Assembly (NCBI RefSeq): GCF_018860755.1
Contig: NZ_JAHKPW010000033.1
Location: forward strand, 22,451-86,450
From: Colwellia sp. D2M02
GTDB taxonomy: Bacteria; Pseudomonadota; Gammaproteobacteria; Enterobacterales; Alteromonadaceae
DNA: 64,000 nt
Direction: 5' to 3'
The notes beneath the pieces were generated by a model, which made no database searches, had not been told where the DNA came from, and saw only the letters and a program-made list of their open reading frames with translations. Below, one piece after another: positions 36,497-44,910 of this stretch. Every line of letters starts with the position of its first letter. Position 1 is the first letter of the stretch. The translations under genes were made by a program, and so were the position numbers.

Positions 36497-36532
36497 CATT
36501 AATGAACTTACTCAGTCTTATAGGTTGTATTT

Positions 36533-37072
36533 ATGATTGAAATAATAATACTGGCTCTTGCCTTAAGTATGGATGCTTTCGCTGTTGCTATAGGTTTAGG
36601 CTCAAAACATGATAAAAAAACAAAATCATTAGCACTCATGGTTGCACTTTACTTTGGCCTATTTCAAGGTTTTATGCCTTTAATTGGCTATGTAGGTAGT
36701 AAAGGGCTCTTAGGTTGGGTGGCCTCATATTCCCATTGGCTTGCTTTTGCTTTGCTACTACTTATTGGCATAAAGATGATTTATGAATCCTTAAGTGAGG
36801 GCATAGAAGAAAGTATTGCCAAAATAAGCCACAGGGTAATTTTAGTGTTGGCGATAGCAACCAGTATTGATGCAATGGCCGCAGGATTCACCTTAACCTT
36901 ACTAGATGTTAACCCCTTTATAGCCTGTTTTATTATTGGCATTACTACATTGTTTTTCAGTTGGATAGGTGTGTTTATTGGCGCAAGAAGTGGTACTTGG
37001 CTTGAAAGTAAAGCCGAACTACTTGGTGGAATTATCTTAGTTTTAATTGGCTTTAACATATTATTGTTCTAA
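36533..37072 (+). CDS. mntP: Manganese efflux pump MntP
   Basis: 179-residue inner-membrane exporter with six hydrophobic segments and the two-fold family repeat. The acidic motifs '[14 protein letters not shown]' (TM1) and '[13 protein letters not shown]' (TM4) contain the aspartates needed for Mn export in E. coli MntP. The C-terminal '[19 protein letters not shown]' is typical. AGGTTG is about 6 nt before the ATG. The 36-bp space after bluB has no room for the Mn-sensing yybP-ykoY riboswitch that precedes mntP in E. coli. A weak near-palindrome around 37132-37160 may end the transcript. Confidence 0.93.
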   Translation: MIEIIILALALSMDAFAVAIGLGSKHDKKTKSLALMVALYFGLFQGFMPLIGYVGSKGLLGWVASYSHWLAFALLLLIGIKMIYESLSEGIEESIAKISHRVILVLAIATSIDAMAAGFTLTLLDVNPFIACFIIGITTLFFSWIGVFIGARSGTWLESKAELLGGIILVLIGFNILLF

Positions 37073-37217
37073 TATTTTAGATGAGATAAGCATGAAGAAC
37101 GCGCAAGTAAATGGAGCTTTATTACTTAGTGTTACGCTTAAAGGGCCCTCCTTAAAGTAAGTATAAAAAAAACCATGCTTTTCATCCTCGCCAACTTAAA
37201 CAAAAGGAGCATTTGTT

Positions 37218-37391
37218 ATGGCTAACAATACGACTGTAAAAGATAAAAGTGGCTATGTATTTATTGCTAGCGGCATTATATTTGGTGTCGCTGCCTTTAT
37301 TAGCGCTGAACTTGCTTTTTATGCTATTGGGGTAATGTTTATTATTTTAGGTTTAGTTAACTTACATAATAATAAGCACCTTAATGAGTAA
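37218..37391 (+). CDS. 57-residue small membrane protein
   Basis: An open frame of 57 codons starting at ATG 37218 with an excellent ribosome binding site (AAAAGGAG, 8 nt away). After a polar start MANNTTVKDKSG, two hydrophobic stretches follow, 'YVFIASGIIFGVAAFI' and 'FYAIGVMFIILGLVNL', ending in a polar HNNKHLNE tail. This suggests a two-span hairpin in the membrane with both ends on the same side. I do not recognise a family. It is followed by a strong terminator. Confidence 0.65.
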   Translation: MANNTTVKDKSGYVFIASGIIFGVAAFISAELAFYAIGVMFIILGLVNLHNNKHLNE

Positions 37392-37453
37392 GACAACATT
37401 AAATAATACCCAATAAAATTGACCCGCCGTAGGAGCTGGTAGTAATTGAATAA

Positions 37454-37477
37454 AAAAAGCGCCTTACGGCGCTTTTT
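37454..37477. terminator. Bidirectional terminator between the small membrane gene and acs
   Basis: AAAAAGCGCC and GGCGCTTTTT (37454-37463, 37468-37477) form a perfect 10-bp stem with a TTAC loop, A-rich on the left and T-rich on the right. It serves the + strand small gene and the minus-strand acs gene. Confidence 0.92.
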
Positions 37478-37545
37478 CAAATTCAATAATTTATCAGTCA
37501 CAAAGCGATAGCCACTAAGCATATCGCTTTGCTAATTCAGTGCTA

Positions 37546-39492
37546 TTAACCGCCATGAATAATACGTTGGTCAATTAAGTTTTCAACAACACTTGGGTCT
37601 GCCAATGTTGAAGTATCACCTAAAGTATCAACGTCATTTTCAGCAATTTTACGTAAAATACGACGCATTATCTTACCTGAACGTGTTTTAGGTAAACCCG
37701 GTGCCCACTGAATGTAATCAGGCTTAGCAAAACGTCCTAATTCTTTAGCAACAAATTCTTTAAGCTCAGTGTTAAGCTCATCAGACTCTGTAGCATTACC
37801 CATTAAGGTAACATAACAGTATACGCCTTGACCTTTAATTTCATGAGGGTAACCAACAACTGCCGCTTCAGCTACAGCAGGATGAAGCACTAAAGCGCTT
37901 TCAATTTCAGCTGTACCTAATCTGTGACCTGATACGTTTAATACATCGTCAACACGACCTGTAATCCAATAAAAACCATCTTCATCACGCTTAGCGCCAT
38001 CACCGGTAAAGTAGTTACCCGGGTATTGACCTAAATACGTTTGGTAGAAACGGTTATGATCGCCATAAACGGTACGTAATTGACCCGGCCAGCTTGCCGT
38101 CATCACTAATAAACCTTGGTTTTCTCCTTCAAGGGTATTACCGTCTTTATCAAATAAAGCAGGTTGAACACCAAAGAAAGGTTTACCAGCACAACCTGGT
38201 TTCATATCAACCGCGCCTGGTAATGAGGTAATTAAAATACCGCCGGTCTCTGTTTGCCACCAAGTATCAACAATTGGACAGTTACGCTTACCAACAACTT
38301 CGTAATACCAGTTCCACGCTTCAGGGTTAATTGGCTCGCCTACTGAGCCTAATAAACGTAACGACGATAAATCAGACTGGTTAACTAATTCGTCACCAAC
38401 GCTCATTAATGCACGAATGGCTGTTGGCGCTGTATAAAATACGTTAACTTTATGCTTTTCACATACTTGCCAAAAACGACCTGCATCAGGATATGTTGGA
38501 ACACCTTCAAATACTAGCGTAGTGGCACCGTTTGCTAATGGGCCGTAGAAAATATATGAGTGACCTGTGATCCAGCCAGCATCGGCGGTACACCAGTAAA
38601 TTTCACCTGGCTTGTAATCAAAGACATATTTATGTGTCATTGCCGCATAAAGAATGTAACCACCACAAGTATGTACAACACCTTTTGGCGTACCCGTTGA
38701 ACCCGAGGTATAGAGAATGAATAATGGATCTTCTGCATCCATCACTTCAGGTTCACAAACCGCTGATTGCTTAGCTACCGCTTCTTCATAATTAATATCA
38801 GTTTTTTCATTCCAAGCAACATCGCCACCCGTACGAGCAACCACAATAACTGAATGTACATTTGGACAATCAGCAACCGCAGCATCAACATTTGCTTTTA
38901 ATGGGATACGCTTACCACCACGTAAACTTTCATCGGCAGTAATAACCACTTTACAGTCGGCGTCAAGGACACGGGCTTTAATTGACTCTGTAGAAAAACC
39001 ACCAAATACCACAGAGTGAATTGCACCAATACGTGCACACGCTAACATCGCGTAGCCTACTTCTGGGATCATTGGCATGTAAATACATACGCGGTCACCT
39101 TTTTTAACGCCGCGCTCTTTTAATAAGTTAGCAAAACGACAAACATGATCATGTAGCTCTTGATAAGTAACTTTAAGGTCTTCAGTTGGATCGTCACCTT
39201 CAAAAATAATCGCAGTATCGTTTGCTTTTGTCGCTAAATGACGGTCAATACAGTTATAACTTACGTTTAATTTTGCGCCTGAGAACCAGTTAATTTCAGA
39301 ATTTTTTAAATCAACCTTACTAACGCTATCCCATGGTTGGTACCAATCGATAAACTCTTTAGCTTGCTCACCCCAAAAAACATCAGGTTGCTCAATAGAT
39401 TGCTTATACATTGCATCGTAAGTAGCCGCGTCAATATGAGTATGCGCTTTAGCTTTTTCTGACACTGGATAACGAGATTGTAATTCTTTCAT
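37546..39492 (-). CDS. acs: Acetyl-CoA synthetase
   Basis: ATP-dependent activation of acetate to acetyl-CoA in the cytosol, which feeds the glyoxylate shunt encoded at the left of the window. 648 residues, the standard Acs length. Motifs are the AMP-binding '[16 protein letters not shown]', '[20 protein letters not shown]', '[10 protein letters not shown]' and '[15 protein letters not shown]'. The conserved catalytic lysine, regulated by acetylation in other bacteria, is Lys607 in [21 protein letters not shown] lies before the ATG. A 16-bp palindrome about 155 nt upstream is an operator candidate. Confidence 0.97.
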   Translation of the reverse strand: MKELQSRYPVSEKAKAHTHIDAATYDAMYKQSIEQPDVFWGEQAKEFIDWYQPWDSVSKVDLKNSEINWFSGAKLNVSYNCIDRHLATKANDTAIIFEGDDPTEDLKVTYQELHDHVCRFANLLKERGVKKGDRVCIYMPMIPEVGYAMLACARIGAIHSVVFGGFSTESIKARVLDADCKVVITADESLRGGKRIPLKANVDAAVADCPNVHSVIVVARTGGDVAWNEKTDINYEEAVAKQSAVCEPEVMDAEDPLFILYTSGSTGTPKGVVHTCGGYILYAAMTHKYVFDYKPGEIYWCTADAGWITGHSYIFYGPLANGATTLVFEGVPTYPDAGRFWQVCEKHKVNVFYTAPTAIRALMSVGDELVNQSDLSSLRLLGSVGEPINPEAWNWYYEVVGKRNCPIVDTWWQTETGGILITSLPGAVDMKPGCAGKPFFGVQPALFDKDGNTLEGENQGLLVMTASWPGQLRTVYGDHNRFYQTYLGQYPGNYFTGDGAKRDEDGFYWITGRVDDVLNVSGHRLGTAEIESALVLHPAVAEAAVVGYPHEIKGQGVYCYVTLMGNATESDELNTELKEFVAKELGRFAKPDYIQWAPGLPKTRSGKIMRRILRKIAENDVDTLGDTSTLADPSVVENLIDQRIIHGG

Positions 39493-39645
39493 TATTTCTT
39501 CCTTCGGACTTAACTTGAGGTTATTAACTTGAAGTATTAGTTTATTTTTATAAGTTTAATTATTTTTAATATTAGTTTTTCTATATGGCTTGTTAGCAAT
39601 TTTATCTGTGCTACAAAAAGTACATTTAATAAAAATATTAAACAC

Positions 39646-39661
39646 TTTTATCGCGATAAAA
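39646..39661. promoter_or_regulatory. 16-bp perfect palindrome upstream of acs
   Basis: TTTTATCGCGATAAAA is self-complementary over 16 bp and lies 154-169 nt before the acs start. A related half, AAGCGATAAAG, follows at 39673-39683. The 419-bp gap 39493-39911 contains no credible gene; a 63-codon + strand frame in it has no ribosome binding site and no family features. The binding protein is unknown. Confidence 0.45.
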
Positions 39662-39911
39662 CACTTACCACAAGCGATAAAGAGTACGTTTTCATTATTT
39701 GATAGCCAACATGCTAGAATTTTTATGACGCTTTTTATATACGCCTTTAGTCTTAATTTACGTTTTTACTCTATTAAATAAGAAATAAACAATAAATTAG
39801 TCTTACTAACCCATAACCATAACACTGAAAAATAATACTGACAACGCTGTCATCTAAACAATAACAGCTTCTGCTATAGTTGAATGTAACAACATATGAC
39901 CCAGCAAGGAA

Positions 39912-42776
39912 TTAAAAGCTTAGCTCAATGTTAAATACAATCGAACGACCAAAAATAGCACGCGTATAAAAATTAGCATTATCGCTGTAAGCAATACCAT
40001 CACGAGGGTTACCTTCAGTGATCCCAACCGTATTGGTGATATTTTTAGCCAGTAATGCAAGCTCAATGTTATCGGTTAATGCTGTACTAATACCTAAATC
40101 AACTACAGTGTAAGCAGGTAAAGCAAAACGGTTGGCAATATCTGAATAGCGTTTACCTATATAAGCTAAGGTCATAAACACTTCGCTATTATCGAATTGG
40201 TAACTTGGCATTAATCGCAACTGCAATTCAGGTGTTCGTGTTATTTGGTTACCGTTATAAGTACTTTCTTTCAGTGCATTTGGAATCCCACTAAAAATAG
40301 CTTTTTGCCAAACACCTAAGCCAGAAAGATGAAAGCGATCAGTGAGGTTTATATCAAACTCAAACTCAACGCCTCGGGTATTAGTGTCAATAAACAAGCT
40401 TTCTTGATTGTCGTATAGCCCTCGAAAAACTGTAAAAGCTAGCGGATTAAACCGTGTTTCAAAAAGGGTTGCGGTCATACGCCAATTATTATCAGCCATA
40501 CGCAAACCACCTTCGGCAAAATTCAAAGTAACTGGTTCGCCAAAGCCTACTTCAGCTGGAATACTATCTAAGTAATCGCCCCAACCTATTTCATTGCCAA
40601 AGGTGATTAACTTAGGCATTTCAAAGCCACTGGCAAAATGAAAAAATAGTGCTGACTGTTTTGTTAATTGATAATTACCACCAACACTCCATGCCAGCTC
40701 AGTAAAGCTCTCCTTTTTAGTAAAAGTGTAGTCACTCTTATAAACAGCTTGAAATTGACTATCATCAAGGTCGTATATTTTATCAGTACTGGCACTCGAC
40801 TGTAGTGATAGATGCTCTAATCGTATTCCTAAATCAATAATGAGCTTATCTAGCGGTTGCCATTCAATATTTCCATATAAAGAGTGAGACAACGCCCTAC
40901 CGTCACCATCTAAATAACCAGGTCCAGCATAAGAGGTAAAGCCATTTTCACTGTAAGTTTCGATAATTTGACTTTCTTGATCAAGCGCAACAATATCTAA
41001 ACGCTTAGGTTGATGTTTAACTTCAGTTAATAGTTCACCTTGCCACTTGTCTAGCGGTAAACTATCAAAATTATTTAACGCTAAAATGTGGCCAAAACTT
41101 AAGCGCCAATGTTCTAATTCAATATCAGCATTAAGGTGATTAAGCCATTGTTGCTGCTGATAATGTGAGTACAAAGGATAAGCAAAAGTGACTAAACCAT
41201 TACCGTTGAGGTGTTCGGGAGCGTTAACAATACTCTGATCATGACTATAACTATAAGCCGCTTTAATGATTTTATTGGGGTGTTCTGCTTGAGTTTTATT
41301 AATAAAATTTTGCACAAATGGGCTGTTAAGTTGCTCTGTGGCATTAAGAATGGTGTCATTACCTAAGTTCATCATTGCATACATAGTATTAGCCATATCA
41401 GCCACACTAAACTTATTATTGAGGTGAACATTATCGCTAATATCCCACTGTAAATTCATATCAAATCGTGTCATTTTCGTTTTTTGGCCATCATCAATAT
41501 CTCTTACGATGATGCCCTCAGGAGTTTTAAAGTGCAGCTGATTAAAATCACTACTTAACAATGTCCCATAGTTAGCATTAATACCCGAAATTGCCTGAGG
41601 CTCTTCAGCATTGGTCATTGCTATGGGGGGGAAAAAGGTCGTTGTATCGTTTAAATGTTTCAGTGAAAAATTCGCTTCCCCCTGTGTAAAGCGTTTGGTT
41701 AGGTTAAGTGTTACTTGTCCGCCCTTATCTACAATATAACCCGGCGCTCTAACCCCATCATTAAAGCGATAAAAGCCACCAAGTGCGTAATACCAGTTAT
41801 CAGTAATAGCGCCACTTGATAAAGCGTCTATGCGGGTAAAGTCATGATCAACACCTTGGCTGAATCGCCATTGATTTTTGCTAACATCAGAGCCCTTCTC
41901 ACTAATAAAATTAACCACGGCGGCAGGACCATTGACCGTTAAAATAGCACTATTACCACCTCTAATTGTTTCGACTCCAGCCGTCATAAGGTCTTGTCGT
42001 AAGAAAAAATCTGGCCAAACACCATCATAGACAACAGGTAAACCATCCATCATTAAACTGATAAAACGGAAACCTTCCCCACCTCTTAGCCCTCGAGGAG
42101 CAACATTATTATTGGTTTCACCGCCTGAGCCTTCAACCCAAAACCCAGGGACTTGTTGTAAAATTTCAGCCGTACTCTCACGTGATAATTTGGCTAATTT
42201 ATCACGATTTAAATAAGTAACAGAGGTAGATGACGCCAAAATACTCCGATGCTGACTACCTTGCGCCGTAATTAAAATGTGCTCCCAAGCATCATTTTCA
42301 AGTATTTGCTCGCCATGAGTACTTAACGCATCATTAGGTTGTAGTACCGCAGCTTTCAAGCTAATTAAAATTACCTGCTCGTCAAATAACAACTGATATT
42401 CAAAACCACTATCGGTTAACAAAGTGGTTAAAATATCACTTAACGGAGCGGTTAAGGTTAGCGGAGTTAACGATGCCTTAGATGACACTGAACGCATAAC
42501 TAATTGCATATCAGTTTGCTGAGCGAGCTGTAATAGTGCTTGCTCGAGTTGTCCACCTAAAAAAATAAATGTAAATATCTCCGTGGCGTTAATAACATCC
42601 CGCTTAGCTTTTTTTACATTAGGTTGAGCTAACTCAGCTTTAACCGGATCGACGCTAGCTTGTTCAGCCAAGACAGAAAAACCAGAAAGTAGCAGACATA
42701 CAAAAGCACCATTAAGAACAAAACGTTTAATGGTGCTTATCCAGGTGAGAAAACGTGGAGACCTGTTTTTAATCAT
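39912..42776 (-). CDS. TonB-dependent receptor with STN signalling domain (FecA-like transducer)
   Basis: 954 residues. A signal peptide (about residues 18-38) is followed by an STN (secretin/TonB short N-terminal) domain at about 60-150 ('FLGGQLEQALLQLAQQTDM', 'PLSDILTTLLTDSGFEYQL'). This domain talks to the anti-sigma factor in FecA-type receptors. The plug domain has 'EILQQVPGFWVEGSGG' and 'NNNVAPRGLRGGEGFR', and the barrel ends in 'GRSIVFNIELSF' with the terminal aromatic Phe. It is downstream of fecI- and fecR-type genes in the same direction. It is a clear paralogue of the receptor at 47490-50012, which lacks the STN domain. The ligand is inferred from context to be an aminosugar compound. 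Confidence 0.92.
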   Translation of the reverse strand: MIKNRSPRFLTWISTIKRFVLNGAFVCLLLSGFSVLAEQASVDPVKAELAQPNVKKAKRDVINATEIFTFIFLGGQLEQALLQLAQQTDMQLVMRSVSSKASLTPLTLTAPLSDILTTLLTDSGFEYQLLFDEQVILISLKAAVLQPNDALSTHGEQILENDAWEHILITAQGSQHRSILASSTSVTYLNRDKLAKLSRESTAEILQQVPGFWVEGSGGETNNNVAPRGLRGGEGFRFISLMMDGLPVVYDGVWPDFFLRQDLMTAGVETIRGGNSAILTVNGPAAVVNFISEKGSDVSKNQWRFSQGVDHDFTRIDALSSGAITDNWYYALGGFYRFNDGVRAPGYIVDKGGQVTLNLTKRFTQGEANFSLKHLNDTTTFFPPIAMTNAEEPQAISGINANYGTLLSSDFNQLHFKTPEGIIVRDIDDGQKTKMTRFDMNLQWDISDNVHLNNKFSVADMANTMYAMMNLGNDTILNATEQLNSPFVQNFINKTQAEHPNKIIKAAYSYSHDQSIVNAPEHLNGNGLVTFAYPLYSHYQQQQWLNHLNADIELEHWRLSFGHILALNNFDSLPLDKWQGELLTEVKHQPKRLDIVALDQESQIIETYSENGFTSYAGPGYLDGDGRALSHSLYGNIEWQPLDKLIIDLGIRLEHLSLQSSASTDKIYDLDDSQFQAVYKSDYTFTKKESFTELAWSVGGNYQLTKQSALFFHFASGFEMPKLITFGNEIGWGDYLDSIPAEVGFGEPVTLNFAEGGLRMADNNWRMTATLFETRFNPLAFTVFRGLYDNQESLFIDTNTRGVEFEFDINLTDRFHLSGLGVWQKAIFSGIPNALKESTYNGNQITRTPELQLRLMPSYQFDNSEVFMTLAYIGKRYSDIANRFALPAYTVVDLGISTALTDNIELALLAKNITNTVGITEGNPRDGIAYSDNANFYTRAIFGRSIVFNIELSF

Positions 42777-42943
42777 ATTACCTAAAACAAATAAGCATCG
42801 TTTGATGCTTTATCTTTGTTGTTTTTATTATTTTGTTTTTAGTTTTTTACTTTATATTATTTTATCTACAGTATTCTGCGCTCTGCAATATGTAAGCTAT
42901 AAAATGGCTCTTTTAAAAGAGAATGCTATTTATTCGTTTACCG

Positions 42944-44074
42944 TTATTGCTCCTTACTTGCTCTAATAACCACCGTATTACCATAGCGCTCAACTTCAAC
43001 AGGGAAAATATAAGGTAAGGCAATTAACCAATCGTCAACTTTATCGTAAATAATGCTGCCGGTATAACCCATATCAGCCACCGCTTGGTCGGCAATATGA
43101 ATATTTAAATTCGAGTAACGCTTTAAGTCAAAAATTACATTAGCTAAATTAGTATCAACATAACTACTACGCCCCTGTTGCCAAGCCATTTCGTCGCTTA
43201 GCGTCATAGTTAACGCGGCACTTATCTCTCCGCTTTCTTTAACCTGCACAGTTTCTCCGGCATTAAGCTCAACGCTGTTATCAATAAGTCGAGGACTTTC
43301 ATCTGCACTTTGTTCTACATAGCGTTGCGATTTAACTTTAACAATCCCTTCAAGTACCGCAACAGCAAGTAACGTTTTAGACTCTTTTACATTAAAAATG
43401 GTACCAATAGCCTGCACGGTTCTCCCATTATTGTGCACAATAAACGGGCGGTTTTTATCTTTAGCAACGGTAAATAATGCCTCGCCTTGATGTAAATAAA
43501 TATTACGCTCATGCTCGGTAAAACTAACCGTAAGGTGTGTTTTTGCTGCTAAATAAATAACAGTGCCATCGGCAGTAGTTATCGTTTTATGTTCTGCAAC
43601 ATCGGTAAGCCACTCGTTATTAGCCAGCTTAAGGTTTTGTTGTTCATCACTTTGTTGCTGCGCAATAAGTGATTGCGTAGAGATGTTTCCTGTAGAAATA
43701 ACTAACAATGACACCATCAATAAGGCCGTGCTAAATGCAGCATAATATTGAACTTTTTTTATTGTAAAGGCGCCAAATAATTGATGTGCACTTTGTTGTA
43801 GCTTTGCGATCAAGCTCTGCTTCTCAGGTAACATAGCCAGATCTTCAGCGAAGTCATCAATTGCTAATGCATCAGCAATTTCCCACATATGCTGTGCTTT
43901 TTCAAAAGCACTTTGATGCTGCGGATTATTTTGTAACCATTGTTCAAAAGCTTGACGCTGTTGTGTACTTGGCTCATTTTCAAGTGTCAGTAACCACAGT
44001 GAGGCTTGCTCATTAATGTGCTCAATTGAGTCTTTATCTTTTAGCGCTTGCTCGGAAATATCAGTGTTTTTCAT
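42944..44074 (-). CDS. FecR-family anti-sigma factor
   Basis: A 376-residue single-span protein. The cytosolic N-terminus (DUF4880 type, 'EQASLWLLTLENEPSTQQRQ', 'FEQWLQNNPQHQSAFEKA') binds the sigma factor. The membrane helix is 'AFSTALLMVSLLVIST' at about residue 115. The periplasmic FecR domain contains 'TTADGTVIYLAAKTHLTVSF' and 'RPFIVHNNGRTVQAIGTIFNV'. A C-terminal secretin-N-like domain ('VIFDLKRYSNLNIHIADQ') meets the receptor's STN domain in known systems. It lies between the sigma gene (41 bp) and the transducing receptor gene (167 bp). Confidence 0.93.
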   Translation of the reverse strand: MKNTDISEQALKDKDSIEHINEQASLWLLTLENEPSTQQRQAFEQWLQNNPQHQSAFEKAQHMWEIADALAIDDFAEDLAMLPEKQSLIAKLQQSAHQLFGAFTIKKVQYYAAFSTALLMVSLLVISTGNISTQSLIAQQQSDEQQNLKLANNEWLTDVAEHKTITTADGTVIYLAAKTHLTVSFTEHERNIYLHQGEALFTVAKDKNRPFIVHNNGRTVQAIGTIFNVKESKTLLAVAVLEGIVKVKSQRYVEQSADESPRLIDNSVELNAGETVQVKESGEISAALTMTLSDEMAWQQGRSSYVDTNLANVIFDLKRYSNLNIHIADQAVADMGYTGSIIYDKVDDWLIALPYIFPVEVERYGNTVVIRASKEQ

Positions 44075-44115
44075 AGTTTACTCTAGCCATAATGACTACT
44101 TTTTTGTCCATTAAA

Positions 44116-44676
44116 TTACAAGTCAGATTGAAGTTCATCAAAACAATGTCGTACCGCACGTAGCACATATTTTCTTACCATACTTTCAGATATATTCATC
44201 TGGGTAGCAATTTCGGTATAACTTAAACCTTTAATTTTATATAAGATAAAGGCTTGTCGACATTTTAACGGCAGTGATTTTATCGACAATGTCATTTTTT
44301 CTAATAGCTGTAACGACTCATTTTTTCGCTCAGGCGAGGTAACATCGTTATAAAACAGCTCTTGCTCAATGCCTTCATCTTCTGGACTACGGGCATTATG
44401 GCGCATTTTATCAATCGCTAAATTAAAAGCTATGCGATATAAATATGCCTGAATGTAATTGCTAATGTCTTTATTATCGAGCCCTAATAGACGAACAAAT
44501 GCTTCTTGAACAACTTCTTCAGCCTCACGCTTACCGAGTCCTTTAGCCATCACTCTTTGTATTAAATTTTGGTGGTGATTTTGATATAGCGCTTTAACCT
44601 CAGCAACGCGTTGCTCGCTACTTGAGAGCGTATCAAACGACAGTTCGTCAAAGCTTTTCATTGCTTCATTCATCAT
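44116..44676 (-). CDS. ECF sigma factor, FecI type
   Basis: A 186-residue sigma factor with region 2 ('EEVVQEAFVRLLGLD', 'AYLYRIAFNLAIDKMRH') and region 4 ('LPLKCRQAFILYKIKGLSYT', 'EIATQMNISESMVRKYVLRA'). It is followed by a FecR-type anti-sigma gene and a transducing TonB receptor. Two ATG codons open the gene (44676 and 44673); AGGGATT favours either. An AATTCCCAAA-N14-CGTT element 55 nt upstream is shared with the second receptor gene, which suggests that the sigma factor transcribes its own gene and that receptor gene. Confidence 0.94.
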   Translation of the reverse strand: MMNEAMKSFDELSFDTLSSSEQRVAEVKALYQNHHQNLIQRVMAKGLGKREAEEVVQEAFVRLLGLDNKDISNYIQAYLYRIAFNLAIDKMRHNARSPEDEGIEQELFYNDVTSPERKNESLQLLEKMTLSIKSLPLKCRQAFILYKIKGLSYTEIATQMNISESMVRKYVLRAVRHCFDELQSDL

Positions 44677-44730
44677 AATCCCTAATGTAACTCATTAAAC
44701 CTACCTTGTTTTCAAGCCTCTTACTTATAT

Positions 44731-44758
44731 AACGATTGAGACGGCTACTTTGGGAATT
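44731..44758 (-). promoter_or_regulatory. ECF-type promoter candidate of the sigma gene
   Basis: On the minus strand AATTCCCAAA (44758-44749) is separated by 14 bp from CGTT (44734-44731). The same two blocks with the same spacing occur at 50215-50188 upstream of the second TonB receptor gene. A CGT-type -10 is typical of ECF promoters. The predicted leader of the sigma gene would be about 50 nt. Confidence 0.65.
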
Positions 44759-44851
44759 TTAAAGTAACTTAAATTTTTAAGCGCATGTTTTTAGATACAC
44801 CTTGCACTATGTTCTTATACCGTGCAGCTAACAATTAACCTAAGCTTTAAC

Positions 44852-44889
44852 CTTGTACGATGCGAAAAAAGGGTTTCGCATCGTACAAG
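44852..44889. terminator. Perfect 16-bp inverted repeat between the hexosaminidase and sigma genes
   Basis: CTTGTACGATGCGAAA (44852-44867) and TTTCGCATCGTACAAG (44874-44889) pair completely around a 6-nt loop, 22 bp after the hexosaminidase stop codon. There is no T-run after the stem on the minus strand, so it is either a terminator that needs other factors or an mRNA-end stabiliser. Confidence 0.55.
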
Positions 44890-44910
44890 CTGGAGTATTA
44901 AATATACCAG

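Noticed and set aside
39590..39781. 63-codon + strand frame upstream of acs
   Set aside because: No ribosome binding site, overlaps the acs control region and the 16-bp palindrome, and the protein looks like translated AT-rich DNA.
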